Shown piece after piece: positions 1 to 6,327 of a DNA stretch of 13,093 bases. The position numbers and the translations under genes were made by a program. The stretch's first letter is position 1, and each line of letters starts with the position of its first letter. The notes under the pieces were generated by a model, which was not told the DNA's origin, did no database searches, and saw nothing but the letters and a program-made list of their open reading frames with translations. The stretch is from Alphaproteobacteria bacterium (lineage in GTDB: Bacteria > Pseudomonadota > Alphaproteobacteria > Puniceispirillales > Puniceispirillaceae), in assembly GCA_011526395.1 (NCBI GenBank), contig WTHW01000090.1:1-13093 (forward strand). Reading direction: 5' to 3'.

Positions 1-23
1 TCGGAGATGTGTATAAGAGACAG
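1..23. other. Nextera adapter remnant (Tn5 mosaic end)
   Basis: Bases 5-23 read AGATGTGTATAAGAGACAG, the 19-bp Tn5 mosaic end used in Illumina Nextera libraries, and the preceding TCGG matches the read-2 adapter just outside it. This is library DNA, not genome. It is fused directly to the coding sequence of the exporter gene that starts at 1056 on the minus strand, so any reading frame crossing bases 1-23 is artificial. Confidence 0.97.
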
Positions 24-1056
24 CTATTTGTGCTGATAAGGGCACAATACCTGACAGATATAAGGTTGTTACTAATACTTGTGGGCCACAACCGGGGAGT
101 AGGCCGATGATAACAGCGATAAGTGGCACCCATATGGCAAGCCCGTCAAATAGTTCAGCTAGCTCATAGCCTGTGACAAATAACGAGACTTCAAACAGTA
201 AAAAGGCAATGATAACCCACCCTGTTACAAAGTTGGTATCAGAGATCGTCTGACGTAAAATGGCACTTTGTACAGCCGGTTTTATGTTGGATTGCATAAA
301 ACGTGGCAATAACCACATCGCAAAACATAATGTGCCACCCATAAAGCCAAATAACGTCACAGGCTGATCGGTCATCGAATTTGCTAGTAGGGGATCTAAG
401 TCAATTTGGAATGCGCCTAGCACACCAATTATGATGCCCGGCACAATGGCAAACAGCCATAGCTTATTTGCAAAATTAGGAGCGTCATGGCGCGCATTTG
501 CTGTTGTGACATCATCTGTCTGTGCTGGCGTATCTGGGCGCAGAAAGTCCCTGCCATGCACATAATCAACGATATATCCTGTGATTGTTCCCACAACCAA
601 GCCAATGCCCATCATCATCAGGCCAGTGACAGGCTCTTTTGCAATCAGCAAGAAAGCAGCATCACCCATAGTGGCGGTTAATGTTGCTAAAACAGCGCCA
701 AAGCTTAATCTGCCTGACACGTAATTTGTGATAACAATAATCGCGCCCCCGCAACCTGGCAATGCGCCAAGCGCGGCCGCAATCGGCACTTGCCAGCCAC
801 CAGAGCGGCTTAACATCTTTACAGCGCTGAAGCCGAAAATGCGCTCCAGCCCATAGAATAACAGCAATGTCGCCGCCACAAATGTCGTTACCTGCAAATA
901 AGCATCTGCAATCGTGGCAATGATAATCTGAGCGAAATCTTGATCGAGCGCAGCCCAGAGAGCAAGCATAGCAGCAGTCAGGAGCAACCCCCAATAGATA
1001 GCAGTAGGGCGTTGACCAGCATTTGGTGATAGTGGCTGTATCGTCTGAGCAGTCAT
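24..1056 (-). CDS. Putative manganese/heavy-metal exporter, 10-TM family (3' end missing)
   Basis: Open frame of 344 codons from ATG at 1056 to the adapter junction, so the C-terminus is missing (probably some tens of residues). It is an integral membrane protein with two halves that each carry an LPGCG motif: ALPGCGG at residues 99-104 and LLPGCGP at 320-325, each followed by a similar stretch ending in a YxSG motif (112-115 and 333-336). This internal duplication and the LPGCG signatures are typical of the putative 10-TM heavy-metal exporter family (Pfam ArsP_2 / DUF2899), to which the Vibrio Mn exporter MneA belongs as I recall it. Residues about 168-198 form a polar central loop. An in-frame TAA lies 24 bases upstream, and no good Shine-Dalgarno is visible before the ATG. 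It is transcribed away from fpr; a dyad overlaps its likely promoter. Substrate (Mn versus another metal or arsenic) is inferred from family only. Confidence 0.82.
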
Positions 1057-1098
1057 GATAGGTGTTGGTAGATTTCTACGTTAACTTAAGCTTTCAAT

Positions 1099-1126
1099 AT
1101 GTTACTAAGCTTATGAATTTAGTCAA
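1099..1126 (-). promoter_or_regulatory. Candidate sigma-70 promoter for the metal exporter
   Basis: Read on the minus strand: TTGACT (1126-1121), a 16-base spacer and TAACAT (1104-1099). The -35 matches TTGACA at 5 of 6 positions and the -10 matches TATAAT at 4 of 6. It would give a leader of roughly 35 bases to the ATG at 1056. The overlap with the dyad at 1116-1135 would suit repression. Confidence 0.4.
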
Positions 1127-1135
1127 GGCTAAATT
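1116..1135. promoter_or_regulatory. Candidate operator: 7-bp perfect dyad on exporter promoter
   Basis: AATTTAG (1116-1122) and CTAAATT (1129-1135) are exact inverted repeats around a 6-base spacer. The left arm and spacer overlap the putative -35 (TTGACT read on the minus strand, 1126-1121) of the metal-exporter gene. The size and the inner TAG...CTA arrangement recall MntR-type manganese operators, compared from memory. Regulator identity is inference; the dyad itself is seen. Confidence 0.5.
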
Positions 1136-1282
1136 TGCTAGTTTAGGCATCTGTTAGAGGGGGCAAAGTGATGAACCCATTATATCTTAAAATAAGCGCC
1201 TAGCTGAGACACAAAGTCTTCTGTGTGGGTTGTATTTTTTAAATAAGCTTCGCGCAGTGCAATGATTTTCTATGAAAGATAA

Positions 1283-1311
1283 TTGACTAAATAGCTTGTA
1301 TAGAGGATATC
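1283..1311 (+). promoter_or_regulatory. Weak candidate promoter for fpr
   Basis: TTGACT at 1283-1288 is a good -35; at 17 bases the -10 would be GATATC (1306-1311), only 3 of 6 matches to TATAAT. The -35 sits in the same decamer, TTGACTAAAT, that faces the exporter on the other strand. Confidence rests mainly on position and the -35. Confidence 0.28.
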
Positions 1312-1366
1312 TCTACCGCTTAACTGCTAATAAAAACCATAGACGCAATTTAGGAACGAATATCCA

Positions 1367-2191
1367 ATGACTGAGACAGGCATCTCATCTTCCAATAGCA
1401 TATCTGTCGGTGTTCCTGCCGATACAAAAGATAGCGTGAAGGTACTATCTGTGACTCATTGGAATGACAGGTTATTTCATTTCACTGTTGAGCGTCCGTC
1501 TAGCTTCCGATTCCGTTCTGGTGAGTTTGTGATGATAGGTTTGCTAGGTGATAATGGAAAGCCTTTATTGCGCGCTTATTCCATTGCCGCACCTTTTTGG
1601 TCTGAAACATTGGCATTTTATTCCATTAAAGTGCAGGATGGCCCGCTTACATCAAAGCTTCAAAATATCAAAGTTGGCGATCATATTATTATGAAGACCA
1701 AGCCGGTTGGCACATTGGTTCTTGATGCTCTTATTCCCGGCAAGCGTCTTTATATGATTGCAACAGGCACCGGCATTGCGCCATTTGCCTCCCTCATAAG
1801 AGACCCAGAAGTCTATGAACAATTTGAAGATGTAATCTTAACACATACCTGCCGCGATGCAGACGAACTTGCCTATGGCGCATGGTTAATCGAGCAAGCA
1901 AAATCAGATGAATTGATTGGTGAATTAGCATCGGAAAAATTACGCTACTACCCAACAACTACCAGAGAGCAGAGCCCAAAAATGGGTCGTATTACCACAT
2001 TGATTGAAAATGGTGAGTTATTCTCAGACTTGCAAGTGCCAGCCTTTAATGCAGATGATGACCGCGTTATGATTTGCGGCTCGATGGGGCTGAACACGGA
2101 TGTGAAAGCGTTGCTTGAGGCGGCAGGGCTAGAAGAAGGCGCAAATAGCAAGCCTGCAACATATGTCCTTGAAAAAGCGTTTGTTGGCTAG
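1367..2191 (+). CDS. fpr: Ferredoxin/flavodoxin--NADP(+) reductase
   Basis: FAD enzyme that moves electrons between NADPH and ferredoxin or flavodoxin in the cytoplasm. At 274 residues it is close in size and sequence to Rhodobacter capsulatus FPR (compared from memory). The FAD-binding RAYSIA lies at 69-74, the region YSIKVxDGPLTSxLQxIKVG at 85-104, the NADP-binding ATGTGIAPF at 132-140, YYPTTTRE at 194-201 and CGS at 237-239. The C-terminal AFVG (271-274) is the short extension typical of the bacterial alphaproteobacterial-type enzymes, where it stacks near the flavin. The N-terminal ~20 residues are low-similarity leader. The ATG at 1367 is supported by AGGAA at 1352-1356, 10 bases upstream. 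The stop overlaps the stop of the convergent HAD gene through a shared CTAG. In enteric bacteria and others fpr is often linked to oxidative stress; regulation here is unknown. Confidence 0.97.
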   Translation: MTETGISSSNSISVGVPADTKDSVKVLSVTHWNDRLFHFTVERPSSFRFRSGEFVMIGLLGDNGKPLLRAYSIAAPFWSETLAFYSIKVQDGPLTSKLQNIKVGDHIIMKTKPVGTLVLDALIPGKRLYMIATGTGIAPFASLIRDPEVYEQFEDVILTHTCRDADELAYGAWLIEQAKSDELIGELASEKLRYYPTTTREQSPKMGRITTLIENGELFSDLQVPAFNADDDRVMICGSMGLNTDVKALLEAAGLEEGANSKPATYVLEKAFVG

Positions 2192-2910
2192 CCCTTCACG
2201 CTTTCAAGTAAATCAGGAAGCCCATTAATATTCGGCAATAGATGCTTGGCGCCGTCTAGCGCTTTTGTGCTTTCAGGGTAGGATGCTGAAATGCCAACGA
2301 ATAAGCCAGCTCCCGCGGCCTGTGCAACGTTTCTGTCAGCTGAGGTGTCACCAATCATAATTGTCTTATCAGGTGATACATGGCAGTGATCACAGATAGC
2401 GTGGAAGCCTGTCGGATCAGGTTTGCCGCCATACCCTGAATCATATCCAACAATCATCTCAAAATAAGATACAAGTGACATGCGGGTTAATGAGCGCATA
2501 GCAGATTTTTCTGAATCATTGGTTAGCACTGCAAGCCGATACCCATCTGCACGCAATTTGTCTAGCGTGGCTGTGACAGCGCCAAGGGGCGCAGGTGGCC
2601 GTAGCGCATTTTTATCGACAATGGCTTGAATTTTTTCGCGATAGCTATCGGTGGTAAAATGGTCCCGTAGGATAGGCGCCAATTCAGCACAGGCAGCTTG
2701 TTGATCCAAAAATGAGCCAGCGGCAAACAAGCCATCTGGGTCAATTTGGCGCGTTTCCTCATCAATACCAATGATGTCTTGGAATATAGATGCTGAGACT
2801 TCATGCTCAGTCAATTCGGACAGAAAATATGTGATATCCAGAGCAACAGGGAGCCATGTTTGCGACAAGTCTAATAAGACACCATCTTTATCAAAAATAA
2901 TGAGTTCCAA
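2188..2910 (-). CDS. HAD-superfamily phosphatase (phosphoglycolate-phosphatase-like)
   Basis: 240-residue cytoplasmic haloacid-dehalogenase-fold hydrolase with all four HAD motifs: FDKDGVL at 6-12 (nucleophile D7, acid D9), LTND at 129-132 (T130), GGKPDP at 161-166 (K163) and GDTSAD at 187-192 (D188 and D192 for Mg). The helical C1 cap lies at about 15-105, as in Gph-type phosphoglycolate phosphatases. The substrate cannot be fixed: phosphoglycolate is a family default. The start is TTG at 2910-2908: it follows AAGG by eight bases, an in-frame TGA lies seven codons upstream, and no ATG is available in between. It is the second gene of a minus-strand pair, 27 bases after the small membrane-protein gene, and overlaps the fpr stop by four bases (CTAG). 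Confidence 0.88.
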   Translation of the reverse strand: MELIIFDKDGVLLDLSQTWLPVALDITYFLSELTEHEVSASIFQDIIGIDEETRQIDPDGLFAAGSFLDQQAACAELAPILRDHFTTDSYREKIQAIVDKNALRPPAPLGAVTATLDKLRADGYRLAVLTNDSEKSAMRSLTRMSLVSYFEMIVGYDSGYGGKPDPTGFHAICDHCHVSPDKTIMIGDTSADRNVAQAAGAGLFVGISASYPESTKALDGAKHLLPNINGLPDLLESVKG

Positions 2911-2937
2911 AATAGTATCCTTACGCGGTCACAATGA

Positions 2938-3312
2938 CTAGTGATGCACACCCTGATAAAGGTAAGTCATCCAGCTAATTTGACCAGAGCTTGCCAAAAT
3001 GATCATCACAATACCCACAAATAATATTAAAAAATTTAAAAACCTAAGGCCAAATTTTACCATGCTGTGACTATAGCTTTGGCTAATGGCATGTGATGTG
3101 ATGCTAGCACCATATATGGCAAGAGCGCCCCAAACAACAAAGAATATATTTACGATTGAGACAATCACCGAAATCGAGAGGGATGTTGAAATGACATTTC
3201 CCAATGCGATACCAAGCGCGCCCCATAATCCTATCGCGATCAATGTTGTTGCAAAACTGTGCTTAACACTTGCTTCGCCTGATAGGTAATGGTCTAGAAA
3301 AAAAGATAGCAA
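2938..3312 (-). CDS. Small membrane protein of unknown function, three TM segments
   Basis: I do not recognise this 124-residue protein. It has three long hydrophobic stretches, about 21-41, 46-68 and 90-109, with a polar serine/histidine-rich loop at 69-86 (SITSHAISQSYSHS) and short polar ends. No catalytic or metal motif is apparent. No ATG is available: after an in-frame TGA upstream the first usual start codon is TTG at 3312-3310, with only a weak purine stretch (GAGA) ahead, so the exact start is uncertain. It lies 27 bases upstream of the HAD phosphatase gene on the same strand, likely in one transcript, and is divergent from the hydroxyacid dehydrogenase gene 107 bases away. It reads as real because of its clean membrane-protein composition and tight packing. 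Confidence 0.65.
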   Translation of the reverse strand: MLSFFLDHYLSGEASVKHSFATTLIAIGLWGALGIALGNVISTSLSISVIVSIVNIFFVVWGALAIYGASITSHAISQSYSHSMVKFGLRFLNFLILFVGIVMIILASSGQISWMTYLYQGVHH

Positions 3313-3419
3313 AATTGTCTCGTTAAAGGTGCCATATCTGCTTCATATCTTTACGAAATGATGTCACACTATGCAAGAACAGATGGAATGCAAAAAACTA
3401 GCTGTATGAGGTCAAAATT

Positions 3420-4370
3420 ATGAAAATTGCCATCATTGATGATTGGAATAAGGATGCATCCAAAAGTGCAAATTGGGATGGCTTGTTAAAAGAGCATCAA
3501 GTTGATTTTTATCATGACACAATCCTTGGTGAAGACTTAATAAACCGCCTTTTGCCCTATCATATGATTGGCATCATGCGAGAGCGCACCCCGATAACAG
3601 CTGACTTATTGGATAAATTACCAAATCTCGAAGCTATCGTTACAACCGGGATGCATAATCAATCCATTGATAAACAAGCTGCAAAGGCCAGAAATATTAT
3701 GGTGATGGGAACACATTCACCAGCCATCGCGACACCAGAGCTTGCGATGACTCTGATCGGTAATCTTGCGCGTAATTTATTCCAAAATGCCACCTCCATG
3801 ACAAATGGTGGGTGGCAAGTCTCAACAGGGCGAGATTTAGCTGGCTCAACCCTCGGCATCTTGGGGCTTGGTCGTTTGGGCGGCGCTTTGGCAAAGCTAG
3901 GGCAAGCCTATGGTATGGATGTACAGGCATGGTCTCAGAATTTGACGCAAGAGCGATGTGATGAGATGCAAGTTCGTTATGCAGATAAAGAAGAGTTCTT
4001 CAAAACCTCTGATTTTATCTCCATACATTTAAAAATGTCTGACAGAGTAAGGCATTTGGTCGGAGAGCCTGAATTCGCCTTGATGAAAAACACAGCCAGC
4101 ATCGTCAACACATCAAGGGCAGGGATCATTGATACTGATGCACTTATATCTGCTTTGCAATCAGGTGCGATTGGCTCTGCTGCAACAGATGTATATGCTC
4201 ATGAGCCAGTGCCATCAGATGCCATCATTCGCCAAACACCTAATCTTCTCATGACCCCTCACATTGGATATGTAACCGAGCAGACAATGAAAATCTTTTA
4301 CAGCGAAATGTGCGAGAATATGGAAAGCTACATCAAAGGACAGCCTCTGCGACCTTTGGAAGGGTTCTAG
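3420..4370 (+). CDS. D-isomer-specific 2-hydroxyacid dehydrogenase (NAD-dependent)
   Basis: Cytoplasmic NAD(P)H-dependent reductase of 2-keto acids to D-2-hydroxyacids, family of glyoxylate/hydroxypyruvate reductase and phosphoglycerate dehydrogenase. The split catalytic domain (about 1-100 and 285-316) surrounds a Rossmann domain with GLGRLG at 149-154. The catalytic triad is visible: R233 in TSRAG, E262 in HEP and H281 in PHIG. At 316 residues it lacks the C-terminal ACT region of long PGDHs, so a role as SerA is less likely than 2-keto acid reduction. MKIAIIDDW at the N-terminus is typical of a subgroup often called PGDH-like. The ATG at 3420 has GAGG at 3408-3411, eight bases upstream. 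It is followed after 100 bases by an FMN 2-hydroxyacid oxidase on the same strand, which points to related substrates without naming them. Confidence 0.93.
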   Translation: MKIAIIDDWNKDASKSANWDGLLKEHQVDFYHDTILGEDLINRLLPYHMIGIMRERTPITADLLDKLPNLEAIVTTGMHNQSIDKQAAKARNIMVMGTHSPAIATPELAMTLIGNLARNLFQNATSMTNGGWQVSTGRDLAGSTLGILGLGRLGGALAKLGQAYGMDVQAWSQNLTQERCDEMQVRYADKEEFFKTSDFISIHLKMSDRVRHLVGEPEFALMKNTASIVNTSRAGIIDTDALISALQSGAIGSAATDVYAHEPVPSDAIIRQTPNLLMTPHIGYVTEQTMKIFYSEMCENMESYIKGQPLRPLEGF

Positions 4371-4399
4371 TGCCATCTTACGATGTGCAAATCATGCAT

Positions 4400-4429
4400 T
4401 TGAAATTGCTTTACAATCCTAGCTAGGAT
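4400..4429 (+). promoter_or_regulatory. Candidate promoter with 14-bp palindrome before the FMN oxidase gene
   Basis: ATCCTAGCTAGGAT (4416-4429) is a perfect 14-bp palindrome 41 bases before the ATG at 4471. TTGAAA at 4400-4405 is a 5/6 match to a -35, and 18 bases on TAGGAT (4424-4429) is a 4/6 match to a -10 that falls in the right arm. A protein bound to the palindrome would block this promoter. The palindrome is seen; its function and the promoter are inferred. Confidence 0.38.
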
Positions 4430-4470
4430 ACGATCTTCACACTGTTTCTTGCAAAGTCTGGTCTCAATTC

Positions 4471-5637
4471 ATGTCCAATTATATGACAAAATATCCTCGT
4501 GTTTCTGATTTGGAAAAACAAGCTATCAAGCGGTTGCCACCATTTGTTGGCGCTTATCTATTTTCAGGCACAGGGCAAAATCAGGCACGTGATGACAGCG
4601 TAAATGATTATAATAAAGTGCGGTTAATGCCGCGCCAATTGCGTGGGCGTGTGCCAACTGATTTATCAACAGATTTTTTGGGAACCCGTTTTTCAGTGCC
4701 ATTCTCTGTGGCGCCGGTGGGGCTGTCATCTTTGATTTGGCCAGGCTCAGAGATGGCGCTGGCAAAGGCGGCATCTGCCTCCGGCTATGGCTATGGTCTT
4801 AGCACAGTCGCTGGCGCTAGCATCGAGCAGATAGGGCCAATCGCTGGTGATAAAGGGTTCTTCCAGCTCTATGCACCAAATGACAAGGCGATAGCTAAAG
4901 ATTTAATGGCACGTGCCAAAGCTGCTGGCTTCACAAAACTCATTTTAACATCTGATGTGCCAGCTCCTAGCCGGCGTGAGGAAATGCGCATAGCCGGCGC
5001 ACCAATCGGCTCGCGGTCTGAATCTAGCCCAACATTGCGCGTTTTGTGGCAGTCAGCATGGCACCCGAGCTGGGCTATGGCGGCATTGCGTCAAGGCGGT
5101 AAATTCCGCTTCCGTAACCTTGAGCCATATGCTGCCAAGGATGAGCTCAGCAATATAACGAAATTCATAGCTAGCCAAATTAACGGCTCTCTTACATGGG
5201 ATTATCTAGCAGACTTAAGAGAGATGTGGGATGGCCCCATGCTCTTGAAAGGGCCACTTCATTTTGATGATTGTGAGCGCGCCCTTCAAACAGGCATTGA
5301 TGGGCTTGTTTTGTCAAATCACGGTGGCCGTCAGCTAGATTGTGCGCCATCTCCTATTTCCTTATTGCCTCATTTGCGTGACAGGCTTGGCGATGATGTG
5401 ACACTTGCGGTTGACTCTGGTTTGCGCTCTGGTCTTGATATTGCGCGCGCACTTGCTCTAGGGGCTAATTTCTGTTTCTTGGGCCGCGCCTTTATGACTG
5501 GTGTTGCGGCACTTGGCCAAGCAGGGGCTCATCATGTTGGTGATGTGTTAACTGAAGAGTTGTCCAACACGATGATACAGCTTGGTGTTGAGACAATATC
5601 TGAATTGTCAAAAGTGGAAACAAAACACCCCTTCTAG
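4471..5637 (+). CDS. FMN-dependent alpha-hydroxy-acid oxidase/dehydrogenase (LldD/glycolate-oxidase family)
   Basis: TIM-barrel flavoenzyme that oxidises L-2-hydroxyacids (lactate, glycolate, mandelate types) to 2-keto acids. 388 residues, usual family length. Visible family features: SVAPVGLSSLIWPGSE at 79-94, FQLY at 131-134, TSDVPAPSRREEM at 160-172 (family usually TVDxPxxGxRExD, so the aspartate and arginine are kept but the glycine is S), LLKG at 258-261 with the FMN-binding lysine K260, SNHGGRQLD at 282-290 with catalytic H284 and R287, DSGLRSGLD at 315-323 and GR at 338-339 for FMN phosphate. The N-terminal tyrosine expected in the FDYxxGGA segment is replaced by the divergent AYLFSGTG at 28-35, with Y29 the candidate. 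The substrate is not decidable. There is no clear Shine-Dalgarno; ATG codons at 4471 and 4483 are both possible. Its stop overlaps the convergent TPR gene by CTAG. Confidence 0.92.
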   Translation: MSNYMTKYPRVSDLEKQAIKRLPPFVGAYLFSGTGQNQARDDSVNDYNKVRLMPRQLRGRVPTDLSTDFLGTRFSVPFSVAPVGLSSLIWPGSEMALAKAASASGYGYGLSTVAGASIEQIGPIAGDKGFFQLYAPNDKAIAKDLMARAKAAGFTKLILTSDVPAPSRREEMRIAGAPIGSRSESSPTLRVLWQSAWHPSWAMAALRQGGKFRFRNLEPYAAKDELSNITKFIASQINGSLTWDYLADLREMWDGPMLLKGPLHFDDCERALQTGIDGLVLSNHGGRQLDCAPSPISLLPHLRDRLGDDVTLAVDSGLRSGLDIARALALGANFCFLGRAFMTGVAALGQAGAHHVGDVLTEELSNTMIQLGVETISELSKVETKHPF

Positions 5638-6149
5638 CCATTTTCCTTTTTGTAGGCTTTAATTGCTTTTTTCAAATCATCTCTTTCTTCGCAGAAAAAA
5701 GAGCAAGCATTTTTGAGGCGGCGCAGTAATTCTTCTGCTTTCGGCAAATCGCCAAGAGTAAGATATAACTCACCCATATATTCAAGGGCGCCTTTATGCT
5801 TTGGGTCGATTGTCAGCGCTTTTTCATAAGCAATTTTAGACTCCCCATAATTGCCAGATTTTCGATGTGAGAAACCGGTTAGGTTCCATGCATCTGCATT
5901 ATCTGGCTCATCAGTAATCACAATGGCAAGCGCATCAAGAGCAGCGCTATAATCTTCCTTGCTCAGGGCTGTTTTTGCCAGCGTCATAGAGGCATGCTCT
6001 TTGACCTCTTTGGTCTTCGCCGGTGCATCATATGTGCCTGCCGCAAAAGAGGGAGCTGATAAAATTGAGAAAGACATGAAAAGCGCAAAGATAGCTTTTG
6101 CCATTATGTTAAGACGTGATGCTTGGTCTGTGAAAAAGGATTTAGCCAT
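5634..6149 (-). CDS. Exported TPR-repeat protein
   Basis: 171-residue protein with a Sec signal peptide: a long basic n-region (K3, R12, K18), a hydrophobic core at about 19-33 and a likely cleavage after SFA (34-36). The mature part has tetratricopeptide repeats at about 51-80, 85-118 (AWNLTGFSHRKSGNYGESKIAYEKAL) and 119-147 (ALEYMGELYLTLGDLPKAEE), then a C149-x3-C153 pair and a lysine-rich tail. It probably acts in the periplasm as a protein-binding scaffold; no partner can be named. The ATG at 6149 is chosen because GGAGA lies seven bases upstream; a shorter signal-peptide start at the second Met (6104) has no ribosome site. The cysteine pair near the last TPR also occurs in other alphaproteobacterial TPR proteins as I recall. 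It is convergent with the FMN oxidase gene (4-base overlap) and divergent from the AIM24 gene. Confidence 0.88.
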   Translation of the reverse strand: MAKSFFTDQASRLNIMAKAIFALFMSFSILSAPSFAAGTYDAPAKTKEVKEHASMTLAKTALSKEDYSAALDALAIVITDEPDNADAWNLTGFSHRKSGNYGESKIAYEKALTIDPKHKGALEYMGELYLTLGDLPKAEELLRRLKNACSFFCEERDDLKKAIKAYKKENG

Positions 6150-6183
6150 AATGAAATCTCCAATCTGTTATTTCATTTACGAC

Positions 6184-6228
6184 AATCGCTAAACAGAAGG
6201 ATGACTTTCCATAGCGATTTTATTTTTT
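6184..6228 (+). terminator. Rho-independent terminator on + strand without an adjacent upstream + gene
   Basis: AATCGCTA (6184-6191) pairs perfectly with TAGCGATT (6212-6219); inside, GGA (6199-6201) and TCC (6208-6210) can extend the pairing. A T-rich run, TTTTATTTTTT (6218-6228), follows directly. Only the plus strand has the U-tract. The nearest upstream plus-strand gene is the FMN oxidase ending at 5637, beyond the antisense TPR gene. It could end that mRNA, a small RNA, or act as an attenuator ahead of the AIM24 gene. Confidence 0.6.
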
Positions 6229-6274
6229 GCAGTTTCATGAAGGCACCAGCCATGTTTCTCTTTTCGATATGACC

Positions 6275-6289
6275 TAGCCGGGCTATAGT
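6275..6289 (+). promoter_or_regulatory. Dyad and -10-like box ahead of the AIM24 gene
   Basis: TAGCC and GGCTA (6275-6285, centred on G6280) form an 11-bp palindrome, running into TATAGT (6284-6289), a 4/6 match to a -10 box about 40 bases before the start codon. No good -35 is visible at the right distance. Weak evidence; it could be an operator or chance. Confidence 0.25.
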
Positions 6290-6327
6290 TCACAAATCAG
6301 CAAGAGCTATCATAGAGGGTTTGAGTG

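Larger units (their letters stand above)
1057..1366. other. 310-bp divergent control region between metal exporter and fpr
   Basis: No gene is supported here. It holds the start-proximal sequences of two divergent genes: a dyad at 1116-1135, a minus-strand promoter candidate at 1099-1126, a TATAAT-like box on the minus strand at 1179-1184 without a recognisable -35, and a plus-strand promoter candidate from 1283. The decamer TTGACTAAAT occurs once on each strand (minus 1126-1117, plus 1283-1292), each time in a -35-like position for the gene it faces. The middle (about 1140-1280) shows no ORF and no convincing RNA structure. Confidence 0.6.

Noticed and set aside
92..105. GGGGAGTAG stretch resembling the core of Mn-sensing yybP-ykoY riboswitches
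   Set aside because: It lies in the coding region and on the strand opposite the exporter; the bases are the reverse complement of the codons for its second LPGCG motif.
487..994. Plus- and minus-strand open frames of 64 and 110 codons within the first kilobase
   Set aside because: They are shadows of the exporter gene, which explains the whole region with a conserved membrane protein.
1179..1184. Perfect TATAAT on the minus strand upstream of the metal exporter
   Set aside because: No -35-like hexamer at 16-18 bases, so I mention it only as context and do not call a promoter.
1206..1242. Hairpin ACACA...TGTGT followed by a T-run on the plus strand
   Set aside because: The stem is only five base pairs before a mismatch and eight bases separate it from the T-run; no gene ends here.
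1948..2151. Minus-strand open frame inside fpr
   Set aside because: Shadow of fpr, a clearly conserved enzyme; no start or ribosome site of its own.
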